Shown here piece by piece: positions 40,301 to 47,312 of a DNA stretch of 64,000 nucleotides. The notes beneath the pieces are model-generated. The model was not told the DNA's origin and searched no databases. It saw only the letters and a list, made by a program, of their open reading frames with translations. Made by a program: the position numbers and the translations under genes. Within the stretch, counting starts at the first letter, position 1. Each line of letters starts with the position of its first letter. This DNA is from Neelides folsomi. Its lineage: Eukaryota > Arthropoda > Collembola > Neelipleona > Neelidae. The DNA is taken from the NCBI GenBank assembly GCA_034687125.1, contig JAQGBZ010000110.1, forward strand, positions 1 to 64,000. The letters are read 5' to 3'.

Positions 40301-43300
40301 ACCCAAAACCTTCAATCACCTTCGAATACAACGAAAAAGAGTGTGAATTTGATTATGACTTTTCAAGAAACGGGCAAATTTCTCTTTTCCTTAGCAGGTA
40401 ATAAAAGAAAATAGTCATTGAATGTCGTATGAGTTTTCATAACATATGATATCGGAATGCTATATGAAGTTGAACAATTTTTAGAATGACAAAAGATCAT
40501 GTTGGAGTTTTTGAAGCAATTGCTCGAAATGCTCATGGTGAAGCTCGCCAAAGGGTTAAGTTAGCAATTGCAGAATATCCTCGATTCGTCCAGAGACCAA
40601 AGGAGACATTTATTATGTCAAGGAAAGGCGGAAAACTCGTTGCTATTGTCTCTGGAGTCCCTGAACCTGAAATTAAATGGTAAGGGCTATGTTGACATTA
40701 TTGAATGAGAAACTTTAACTTTATTCTCTATTCCTATTGTACTTTACTCATACTTTATTGTAGGTACAAAGATTGGACTCCATTGGGTGTCGGGGGCTCT
40801 AGCCGAATTAAATCAACTACAGTGAGCAATGAAGATGGAACTTATACAATTACACTCACATTGAATGATGCTATTATGAAAGATGAAGGTTGAATTAATA
40901 ATATTTAATTAAAATAGTTACTAATTACTTCAAAAGTTAATCATAATGAGAAACTAAATTACTTTTTGAACAAATTAGGGCTTTATTCTTTGACTGTCAC
41001 AAATGTGGCGGGGTCTGTTCACACATCTGTGATGATTCATATAGAAGAGAACGAACAGGAATATTATTGGTATTCATATGGAAAGGGAAGAGATGTGAGG
41101 AAGAGAAGTAATAAAAGTATCCACGACTATTACGACATTGGAGATGAACTTGGACGTGGAACGCAGTCGATTACGAATCACGTAGTCGAGAGATCAACAG
41201 GAAAGTCTTATGCAAACAAGTGTATGAGAGGCGGAGGACAGAAAAGGAATTGGATGGAGTCAGAACTCGACATTCAAAATGGCCTCAATCACAGGAACCT
41301 TACGAGAGTCGTTGACGCATTTGAGAGCTCGGACGGAATTGATCTTGTTACTGAAATGTACTTTTACTCAACTTACATAGTCCCTTTCAACTTTTAATTG
41401 CATTTGCTTTAGGTCGAGTGGAGGAGAAATCCTCGAGAGTTTAACGAAGCAGGAATCATTCTCGGAATACGAGATTTCAAAATACATTCGACAGATACTC
41501 GAAGGGCTTGACCACCTTCATGATAAAAACATTGCTCATCTAGGATTAAACGTAATTTTGTAATTAAAACCTAATTTGTTAATTTCTTGGCTAATATGAC
41601 AAATTGGGACTTTCCAGCCTCGAGATTTACTCTTTTCTCGTCCTGGAGGTGATGAAATCAAAATTTGTGATTTTGGACTAGCGAGGCGTATAACGAGTAA
41701 ATTATACACTCTTGAATATGGTATGCCCGAATTCGTATCTCCAGAGATTTCAAAGGGTCAAGGTGTTGGATATGCTTCTGACATGTGGTCTGTTGGAATC
41801 ATTACTTATCTTCTCCTCAGCGGTGTTTCGCCATTTAGGGGAAATAACGACAAAGAAACCCTTGAAAATGTCCAGGTAAAAGTCTCGACAAATATAGAAT
41901 GAAAAGAAGTGGATGGATCGATGAAATTATATTACATGAGTTTGTTTCTTATAGGGTGGGAAATGGACATTTGTGGATATATTCAGTCAAATATCGACAG
42001 AAGGAAAGGATTTCATCTCCAAGCTTCTTCAATTTAGAGCTGAAGATCGTCTGAACGTGAAAGATGCATTGAACCACTCGTGGATCCGATACCCTCACCG
42101 AATACTCAAGGATTCCCCATCTCTCAATCTTGACAACCATAGGAGATACTATGGATGGCTGAGGTTTCCTTTCTTTCCAATTCTTTCATATTTCGCCAAA
42201 GAGAATGAATGGGATGTAATATATTTTACATGTACAGGGATTGGTATTCGAATGCCTCATGTCGCGGAACATACCGAAGGAATCCGCTCTCTGGAGCTTT
42301 CACTCATCCTTCCAAAATGGTATATCCACCCAATTACATGGGAACTCCAGAGCGAATGTTGGAAACAAAGAGAGAACCCAGGGAATTCCCCATTCAAGAC
42401 GCCCATTACCCTCGGCCTGATCTTGACTACGAGATTGGAATGATTAAATCCGAATCTCAGTGAGTTTCTTCAGCCATCTTTATATTGGCTAATAAAAGTT
42501 TATTGTAGTAATTAGAGCGGATGTAAAACGTAATCCGAATTTATGTTTAATATGTGACTTTTATAGCTACCAGTCTGGTCCTGACACGTATCTCCTGCAA
42601 TTGAGAGATGCGGACTTCCCCGTCAGACTTAGGCAGTATATGAAAGTGGCCGCAAGTCGGTCGCCTTCGTTAGCATTACAACTTAAAGGAACCGCTTATG
42701 ATAGAAATGTAATTAAAATAATATTCATGTTATGAATTCAAATGAAAGTTTCCTTAAATCTCAATATAAATCTCAATTAACATTAAAATCCCATTAATTC
42801 AGTATGATTTGAACAGAGGACAGTAATTAGGGAACGTCGAAGGTTTACAGATGTCATGGATGAAGAAGTTGATGACGAAAGAAGATCCAGAATAGCAAAT
42901 TATGGAGATGGGCCATGGAACTCCGAGCCGAGAAGAATCAGACACGAAGTTGGTCCAAGGCTCGAAGCCCATTCTGAAGCTGATGCTATTTTATCCATGA
43001 GAAGAGATGGAACGAGTCCTTTCTTTAGAGAAAAGCCTGCAATGACCATTGACATGGAATTAGATAGGCCTTTAGAGTTGACAGTTGTTTTTGGGGGAGA
43101 TCCAACACCAAGCATTCAATGGTTCAAGTGAGTAGTTCATTAGCAATCGATCAATAAATACGGGCACTAATCGTGAAACTATGTATTTAGTTAATTAAGT
43201 AATAGTGAGAGCTAATTGTTAACAAGTCTATCTACTTTAATAGGGGTGACCTTGCAGTGTCAGAAAGCTCAAGAGTTAAAGTTACAACAGAAGGTGACAA

Positions 43301-44863
43301 GTCAACACTTCGGCATGAAACCGCCGTTTCTTATGACGCAGGACAATATAAGATTGTTGCTAGGAATAAGAATGGATTTGCTACGACGAGATTCCGACTT
43401 AATTATGGAGGAGATGGAACCAAACCAGAGGCAGTTCAAACTCTCGACTATAAAATGGAAAATGGCCAAGATAATTGCCCAAGTGGAAGAGCAGAGAATT
43501 ATACGTTTGGTAAAGAGATTGTTCGTGGGAAGAAATCAATACTCACAACTGGCCGGGAAGGCGAGCAGAAAGTTCTCATTAGAATATCAACTGATGAAGA
43601 AGGGTTGAAGGAATTGGAAAACATCAAGGCACTCAAACACATTCGAATTGCCAATGTTTTGGCTGCATTTTCACAAAACGGCCACCAATTTATTGTCCAA
43701 GAATATGGAGGAGATTCAAATGTTCTTCGTGTTCTTGCAGCTACGCATCAATACTCCGAACAAACTGTCGCTCATATCACTTCTCAGGCATGCTGATTTT
43801 CTATATATTCAATCCACATGACCCATATTTTATATTTTCATCCTAATAATCACAAAAGAAACCTCATTTGTGCTCATCTGATAAATAAATTACATTTAAT
43901 GGCATTTGTAGGTTCTCGATGCTCTCCAATACCTCCATTGGAGAAACATGGCTTTGCTCAACTTAGAGCCAGGGAATATCCTTATAGACGGCACAAGAAA
44001 TCCACACGTGAAGATCGCCGATTTTTCTGCCGCACGAACCGTTTCTAAACTCGGGGCCCGAGTCGACTGTTCAACCAATTTACATTTTACAGGCAAGGAA
44101 GAGGAAGGGACTTAATTCAATTACTCTGCTTTGAGATAGGGAGAAATCTAATGCACAGAACTTTTTTTGTATGAATAGCTCCTGAAATCCTCAACGAAGA
44201 ACCTGCATTGCACCAAACAGACATTTGGTCTCTTGGCGTCCTCCTCTACGTTCTCCTCTCCGGCGTGTCTCCGTTCAAGGGAGAGACAAAGGATGAAACC
44301 CGTCAAAACATCACCTATGTCCGATTCAGGTTTGAGCATTTGTTCAAGGAAATCACCCAAGAGGCGACGAGGTTCATCATGCTCATCTTCAAAAGATCCC
44401 CATTGTACGTCTATCTTAAATAATTCATTCCATTTTTATGATCAATTTCTCAAAATGTTCCTTGGGAATTTAATTTAGAAAACGGCCAACTGTGGAAGAA
44501 GCTTATGAACACAGGTGGCTGGCCCCATCCGAGCACATGTTTAAGAAAAGAGAAAGAGCCATCTTTTTTGGTCAAAGACTCTCGGTGAGATTTTTGAACT
44601 TGATCAGATTACGAGATTAACTTTAACTTTCTAATGGAAATCCGGTAATAATGAATGATTATTATTATTATGGTTTTAAATAGGAGTTCTGTGAGGAGTA
44701 TCACAATTCGAAAGCATTGGAGGCTGAACCTCTCGTTGCCTCGATGATTAAAAACTATTCAATTCAAGAGACAGCGATCGGAGCGAGAGAGAAGAAAGGG
44801 AAAATGTCAACATCAGCCGACCCACCAACTCACCCTTCATCCGAAATGAATGGAGGCTTATAA
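19328..44863 (+). CDS. unc-89: UNC-89/obscurin, giant M-line protein: DH-PH, about 21 Ig, Fn3, two pseudokinases (52 exons)
   Basis: Joining 52 exons (next entry) gives 11,898 nt, 3,965 residues in one open frame, close to arthropod obscurin. UNC-89/obscurin sits at the sarcomere M-line, helps assemble thick filaments, and has Rho-GEF and kinase-like modules. Order by residue: a Ser/Thr-rich start (MSHHHHSRTSSYSSVSITRK), DH about 142-340, PH about 341-434, an RQxS-rich linker 434-721, Ig1-Ig8, a repetitive linker about 1490-1715, Ig9-Ig18, Fn3 about 2681-2790, Ig19-20, kinase 1 about 3049-3330, an interkinase region with DWYSNASCRGTYRRNPLSGA, Ig21, kinase 2 about 3620-3900, and a short tail. 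The SH3 domain that precedes DH in nematode and fly UNC-89 is not visible. Introns after 43787 and 44092 begin with GC. The least certain join is 35495 to 35773. Confidence 0.93.
20702..20809 (+). CDS. unc-89: Probable alternative first coding exon of unc-89
   Basis: ATG at 20702 opens exactly 36 codons (MSLKRIEYKYSGYTISRSHT ... SEEEEEEKKK) that run into a good donor, AAG|GTAAAT, in phase 0. The next unc-89 exon (26972) also starts in phase 0, so this exon could replace exons 1-2 (which end in phase 0 at 19929) and give a different N-terminus before the DH-PH module. The composition (basic and Ser/Thr-rich, then an acidic-basic run) is coding-like and unlike the intron around it. No TATA box is obvious upstream. 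It could instead be a first exon spliced to the FVPGQ-repeat ORF region. Inference from phase and splice signal only. Confidence 0.5.
22218..26594 (+). CDS. Large intronless ORF (1,458 codons) with FVPGQ-type repeats, inside an unc-89 intron
   Basis: ATG at 22218 (context AAAATGGCC) has an in-frame TAA two codons upstream, so the start is well fixed; the frame stays open to TAG at 26592-26594. Regions: a doubled N-terminal motif (FCRITGHSRGLPRPNYFPL then FCRITGKSWNLNPHHYIPI, residues about 4-53); a globular-looking stretch (VIELSSETENVQKWWTQNVS...); a Lys/Glu coiled coil about 215-290; then about eleven tandem 14-15-residue repeats of the form KFVPGQ-h-h-E-T-x-x-G at about 440-600, plus one degenerate unit. 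Helical and Ser-rich segments, an NQSGxRR-rich basic patch and a C-terminal block (RCLVILKDDYNAIVPKEAA...) follow. I do not recognise the family. It may be a nested gene, or another unc-89 amino terminus: CCT|GTAGGT near 26458 and GAG|GTTCCT near 26556 are phase-0 donor candidates that would join exon 26972. Confidence 0.85.
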   Translation: MATFCRITGHSRGLPRPNYFPLLPPISPADAKRFCRITGKSWNLNPHHYIPIYDLLSGGSSVHCSITHGSSAAPGPPTNYPPQTIPITKKARQGRFRCVIPVIELSSETENVQKWWTQNVSISEEREEKYAYFIEKEHTLLMFPKGVEGAISGGDVEDLALSKDGTQIVLRIKVDKGREALTLNLQTTLSKDVEKWETDGLLHQGHGPDPQVLAAQKMKKEASAKKSEKLNYQKQIFEKKERMAEEAEMKAIEKINPIEEKVEEVLKHITAAKKEVEIYEEESEFYSSQETSEFEGKPAKIRKMKKTGEIKKPGEIKIIRETKTSESVLLTTSETNEGGKVKKQREVTKKSQNTLGGPSVNVEGRLSGEGEEELMGMTSRNAGIVGLSPVFVDFLSAAGVVEGNFGVLVQFGTNDEVRFFSEEAVPMDVLDPMNGNIKKVIPGQFITQGNEGPKFVPGKMIECLDGTKKFIPGQVVRTNRGEKFVPGQIVQTKEGSKFVPGQFIESVDGQPKFVPGQVMETEEGCARFVPGQIIETLTGGPTFIPGQVIGTEQGSKFVPGQVMETEDGDVKFVPGQVLETAEHGVRFVPGQVIETSEGLHFIAPDLTQTELGIEFSLQAFEVSPEELKLFDESGQESNKNQLQMKKSEKRKSLTLNMLSEGGGPDGAIQPLTPSDLRNLFASSVQSETQIDSAVLESLAAAGIAVGDPTLPVPSVEIEFSLDEFDNSERLISPTQRGSLKRSVSVNTFQVFHKVLENMSEKAGEIEKIIQAEDIGNMSQENISALVSKALSGCLDSKSQKSDDVVHAIVLTAIADIINESEGNPDIPPHIVKEKILQRVKGFIEGEKESGEKGGYKGMLGKAMEVLSTQNKSEQSHSLQVQEESSVTTTTIGGKSVISERNVSSSETTHTHEEKYTSSSTTIQSSGTSEINIETLAVDDSLKSLLTSCDSLGKTKAKEQQMIKMAKILGKDVPVESHFQKETQQVAHHLVEMVLEEGGKADSAMQDVGPLIEGLLTSDDGTLISKLLGKIKERTLGEVETAGGAGADSGDPTAQSGDKGRKNGKNGNGNGDGKGLASASGSSQLVREVISQVLLEDCDLKVADLLQRVKKGDLNNKSKKGPAGESDHLLDSSQSGMDSRMSPDTTESDPNQLFEQAISLAKLMGKSEVVKELEMVLENSNHLEAVGEDPEVVFILRQLLVMKKLAGEDPEKVQRILTLPHKFVADSSEISDPILKDLVERSNLLTEFALPLPNVSREVVHGVNERKFSTKSLGDIEEEMEGGANMQKIEEMVDQLLGKIEMDNGVKNDKIEEGRMMRNKRNESGERGGIGERNESTESRTSSNRNQSGDRRVSRNQSGERRGKSRTESIDEERCLVILKDDYNAIVPKEAAAKILSGEASYTLMDDTGLRFFEPVGRRKLSLKSFESEFSEYFTPPSGPSTPSEVPHRTITCIFTSLV
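23530..24010 (+). repeat. Tandem FVPGQ peptide repeats (about 11 units of 14-15 codons)
   Basis: Within the large ORF the units read VIPGQFITQGNEGP, FVPGKMIECLDGTK, FIPGQVVRTNRGE, FVPGQIVQTKEGS, FVPGQFIESVDGQP, FVPGQVMETEEGCA, FVPGQIIETLTGGP, FIPGQVIGTEQGS, FVPGQVMETEDGDV, FVPGQVLETAEHGV and FVPGQVIETSEG. The PGQ core is nearly invariant while the DNA differs between units, so selection is on the peptide and the array is not recent. The alternation of hydrophobic residues with PGQ and a G-turn suggests short beta-hairpins, which is inference. Confidence 0.9.
27384..30009 (+). other. unc-89: DH-PH (RhoGEF) module of UNC-89
   Basis: DH domain exons 27384-29504 show the first helix ATIGELIETEEEFVRDMRFV, then FHSGVLLEGIKYYAHQPRMI, FDKHVAYC, and the conserved late helix LPLQRINDYQVLLRDLVSSS. 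The PH domain (29582-30009) has RERYLFLFKARILVTKV and ends EIKEAWLKEIRLYAHDK. In nematode UNC-89 this module has been reported to activate a Rho GTPase; here all core helices are present, so it could act, but no activity is inferable. There is no SH3 in front of it. Confidence 0.88.
30095..30958 (+). other. unc-89: RQxS-rich linker exon of UNC-89
   Basis: This single 864-nt exon encodes a disordered Glu/Lys/Ser linker between PH and Ig1. A short phrase recurs about every 15-20 residues: KRQVSKEE, SRQGSTKE, SRQISAKDE, LRQVSGQEE, TRQLSRKEE, SRKSSIKE, ERQTSLQRKE. R-x-x-S or R-Q-x-S is the sequence preferred by basophilic kinases, so the linker looks like a phosphorylation cassette. That is inference. 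Nematode UNC-89 has a different (KSP) repeat in a comparable role. Confidence 0.7.
34818..35495 (+). other. unc-89: Repetitive interdomain linker exon of UNC-89
   Basis: A 678-nt exon between Ig8 and Ig9. After an acidic helix (EIVEEEEEDSAMEELFKRVH) it has three tandem units of about 35 residues built on P-L-x-K-x-S...E-D/E-x...TSS-H/L-P-K-x-x-K (for example PLAKGSTKSEEANKDK, PLTKGSSKVEDGDKEK, PLSKDSANTEDGEKAQ). The predicted 3' end (CCGA|GTAGGA at 35495) is my choice from phase; the frame stays open to 35563, so the exact end is uncertain. Confidence 0.7.
41120..42163 (+). other. unc-89: UNC-89 kinase domain 1, predicted pseudokinase
   Basis: Kinase fold exons 41120-41357, 41413-41551, 41618-41875 and 41955-42163. 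The glycine loop is GDELGRGTQS and the beta-3 lysine is present (SYANKCM). The catalytic loop reads HLGLNPRD in place of HxDLKPEN, so the proton-accepting Asp is Gly, the Lys is Asn and the Asn is Asp. DFG is intact (ICDFGLAR), as are the APE-like PEFVSPE and DMWSVGIITY segments. Loss of the catalytic Asp predicts no phosphotransfer, as also proposed for nematode PK1. The conserved DWYSNASC segment follows it. Confidence 0.85.
43480..44863 (+). other. unc-89: UNC-89 kinase domain 2, predicted pseudokinase, and C-terminus
   Basis: The domain starts near AENYTFGKEIVRGKKSIL. The beta-3 lysine is replaced (KVLIRIS, Arg), the catalytic loop is ALLNLEPGN (Asp to Asn; Lys to Glu; Asn kept) and DFG is DFS (IADFSAART). 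APEILNEEPALHQTDIWSLG and the C-lobe helices are well kept, so the fold is under selection but phosphotransfer looks unlikely. The protein ends about 60 residues after the domain. No Fn3 domain is visible between Ig21 and this kinase. Two of its introns start with GC. Confidence 0.85.
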
Positions 44864-45777
44864 AGGAGTTCTTTAAACTTCACAAATTGGAAAGTTGTTA
44901 ACTGAATGAATCCTGTCTGTTTGCATTCAACCGAGGTCTTATATACGTAAAAGTTCTTAACGATGTTAATCTTAAGGTATAACTTATTCTAAATAGATAA
45001 CTTGTATGCATTAAACTTAATCTACTATAAAAATACAAATCTAATTATAATGTGTAAATATTGTATGAATGTGTTATCGATAAATTGAGAGTTAACGTTG
45101 TTAACTTTGGATAACGGTATGGAACCACAATTGAACTCAATTCGCTGTAAAATGCACTATCCGAATATCAAGAACTGCTGCGCAGATAAAAAATATATTC
45201 AAAATAATGTGTATATGAATTATAATGAGTTTAAATGTGTTGTAAATTGAATCACTCAATCACTCCTGATCAAGAAAAGGAAGAGATGCATTGGACGATT
45301 TACAAAATTAAAAGTGGGACAAAGTCGTAAAAGGAAAATTTGGAGTGAGTTTAAACTTACATACAATCATATAACCATTACAAATACGCTCAGAAATCAC
45401 TCAAGGAGTTAAATAAAAAAAGGGAAATGAAATCTTAAATATCTTAGGGTTTGATGGGTTTCTGGGTTTTGTGGATTCAGACTGAGACTTTATATGGCTT
45501 TGAGGATTCTTTCAACTCTTGGTGATATGAAATGCATATTACTTTATAAACTTGTCTACATAGTGCAGAGATTCATATTACGAACGTTGAGTCAAACCTG
45601 ACTATGCTTCACAGCTGAGGTTGTCAGAGCGTGAAGTGGCGTACTTGAACTTGGTCTAATGGGTGAGATCCTCAACCTCACATCGTACGTGCATAACTAA
45701 CATTCTCAGGTATTCACCAATTGGGAGAGATCAAAAGTTTCCCCGACCGCAACGAACCAGGCTTTCACCACAAAAGG
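44864..45777. other. Spacer: unc-89 3' region and upstream region of the secreted-protein gene
   Basis: AT-rich sequence with no coding potential seen. The first 200-300 bases are the likely unc-89 3' untranslated region. Bases near 45580-45777 are less AT-rich and lead into the TATA box at 45778. Confidence 0.45.
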
Positions 45778-45784
45778 TATATAA
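45778..45784 (+). promoter_or_regulatory. TATA box of the small secreted-protein gene
   Basis: TATATAA at 45778-45784, 36 bases before the ATG at 45820. This implies a very short 5' leader of about 10 bases, if it is the functional TATA box, and fits the compact promoters of cuticle-type genes. Confidence 0.5.
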
Positions 45785-45819
45785 GGCCCTGTCAGACTGT
45801 GGATGAGAATCCATTAACA

Positions 45820-46376
45820 ATGCGAGCACTACTCATTGGTTCTCTTCTTACGATCCTCGTGGTCGTCCATGGCCAGCGATCCTACGAGGAACCAACTCCG
45901 GAAAAGTCTAACAAAGGTATTTACGCATACCAGCCGCAAGCTCAGAAAAGAAAACCTTCATACCAAGAAATTGATTCAATCCCATCTGAAAGCGGTAATT
46001 TTTGGACTTATTTTAATTGGTTTAATTATCTGTAGTTAAAATTGTATTTTTTGAATAGCCATAAAAATTTATTTTGTAGTCTTATTTCTTATTAAATAAG
46101 CACATAAATCTCTTAAATAGTAATTAATTGCAATTAAAGGATACGGACATGGACACCACGGCGGCTACAATGGGCGAGTTCAAATGAAAGTTTATCGCGG
46201 ACAATCAAAACAGCACGGATATGATTACTTTGCTCCATACGGATACTGGTAATTGAGATTTTGTTTACTGGAATGTATACAATAGAAATTATACAAGGGA
46301 GCACAATTTAAAACTTTTGGAACATTTTAGGGTTCGTCAGCCACCAGATAACCACGGACATGGCCATGGCTATTAG
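45820..46376 (+). CDS. Small secreted His/Gly/Tyr-rich protein (three exons)
   Basis: Exons 45820-45994, 46140-46248 and 46331-46376 total 330 nt, 109 residues. MRALLIGSLLTILVVVHGQ is a clear signal peptide, probably cleaved after HG or HGQ. The mature part is polar and disordered: RSYEEPTPEKSNK, then a basic KRKPSYQ segment, then GYGHGHHGGYNGR and a C-terminal DNHGHGHGY. HGH-type repeats and Tyr/Gly richness resemble arthropod cuticle or metal-binding secreted peptides, but there is no chitin-binding Rebers-Riddiford motif and I cannot name a family. It converges on TRAPPC2L with 49 bases between stop codons. Confidence 0.8.
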
Positions 46377-46425
46377 ACGTCTTTACTCGGACGAAAACAG
46401 CTGAACTTCTTTGTTGACATTTTTG

Positions 46426-47312
46426 TTATTTCCCAGCCATGAGGGAACCGACGAGTAGGTTAAAGCGTCTGTGAATAAAACCATTATGTATTTTTTTAAT
46501 GGTTGAACAAATTATTGATTTTCGCTAAAAGTCACCTTGAGTTAATTTTTGTTCCGGGTTGATAGAACGGGTTTGACATGAGGTCGCAGTATGCACCGTG
46601 GAGCTTCCGAAACATCTAAAATAGAGATCAAATACGAGTATTATATTTTATTCATGTTCTTACTACACATTTATACTCAAGATTGAATAATTGATAAGAC
46701 ATTTACAGCCTCTTTAAATTCTATATTTAAACAAGGGAAAGCTTTCAAAGAATCACAAGATAATTTCAACAGGTCTAAAATATTTTATTACCGTTCTTAT
46801 ATCGTTTTCCCGGAATGGGATTGTCGACTCTTCCATAATGATGATGTATTTGATTTTTGTATTGGTCATATATCCAAAACTATTATCATAATTAAAATAA
46901 TGCATAATTAATATTGGGTCAATTAATAAAATACTATTTTATATTTATAAAATTATATTGGTATTTACACTTTATAATCCTCTTGAGCAGTTAAAACACC
47001 GAGGTAAAGTTCTCTAGTAGTTTCTGCTACCCCAGAAGGAGGAATCACTTTCCCAGGAGTCGCCACACGTTCTTCGACGATGTCAAGGGAGGAATTCACT
47101 ATCAAGTGATATTCTAACTCTTTGTCAAGATTAGCACATTCAATCAACAGTGGACCATTCTGAAATAAAATTATAATAATTTAAAAAGAATTTTGGGCGT
47201 ATGGGTAAATTAAATTATATATAGTCAATTCCATTATGTTAATCCTTATGAGTTAATAAAAATATGAGGGGAAACTTACGTCTTTACCGATGACAGAAAT
47301 ACAGACAGCCAT
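46426..47312 (-). CDS. TRAPPC2L: TRAPPC2L, trafficking protein particle complex subunit 2-like (five exons)
   Basis: Exons on the minus strand: 47312-47280, 47159-46969, 46879-46792, 46615-46536 and 46468-46426 (33+191+88+80+43 nt), 144 residues against about 140 in human. Landmarks of the sedlin/TRAPPC2-like longin fold are in order: MAVCISVIGKD, ELEYHLIVNSSLDIVEE, RELYLGVLTAQEDYKV, FGYMTNTKIKYIII, FRENDIRTMFRKLHGAYCDL, SNPFYQPGTKI and a hydrophobic C-terminal helix. TRAPPC2L is a core subunit of TRAPP complexes, which activate Rab GTPases in ER-Golgi and later traffic. About 15 extra residues (ATPGKVIPPSGVAETT region) replace a shorter loop of the human protein. The first coding exon is only 11 codons. 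Confidence 0.95.

Larger units (their letters stand above)
19328..44863 (+). other. unc-89: Exon map of unc-89
   Basis: Coding exons: 19328-19394, 19805-19929, 26972-27054, 27160-27309, 27384-27554, 27944-28013, 28481-28576, 29247-29504, 29582-29719, 29868-30009, 30095-30958, 31108-31158, 31220-31462, 31542-31683, 31786-31967, 32054-32181, 32297-32420, 32597-32732, 32857-33138, 33262-33546, 33630-33911, 33978-34144, 34222-34503, 34818-35495, 35773-35881, 35977-36430, 36535-36656, 36717-36889, 36962-37170, 37259-37434, 37506-37681, 37752-38039, 38154-38635, 38725-38883, 38995-39239, 39315-39616, 39696-39929, 39992-40397, 40485-40679, 40764-40888, 40979-41357, 41413-41551, 41618-41875, 41955-42163, 42238-42459, 42567-42708, 42817-43127, 43244-43787, 43912-44092, 44179-44404, 44479-44584, 44684-44863. 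Every junction was checked for phase. Donors at 33139, 40889 and 42164 are weak. Confidence 0.85.

Noticed and set aside
44093-44178. Reading through after 44092 as a truncated UNC-89
   Set aside because: The frame stops within eight codons, while the next exon resumes the conserved APE kinase motif in phase; splicing at a GC donor is the better reading.
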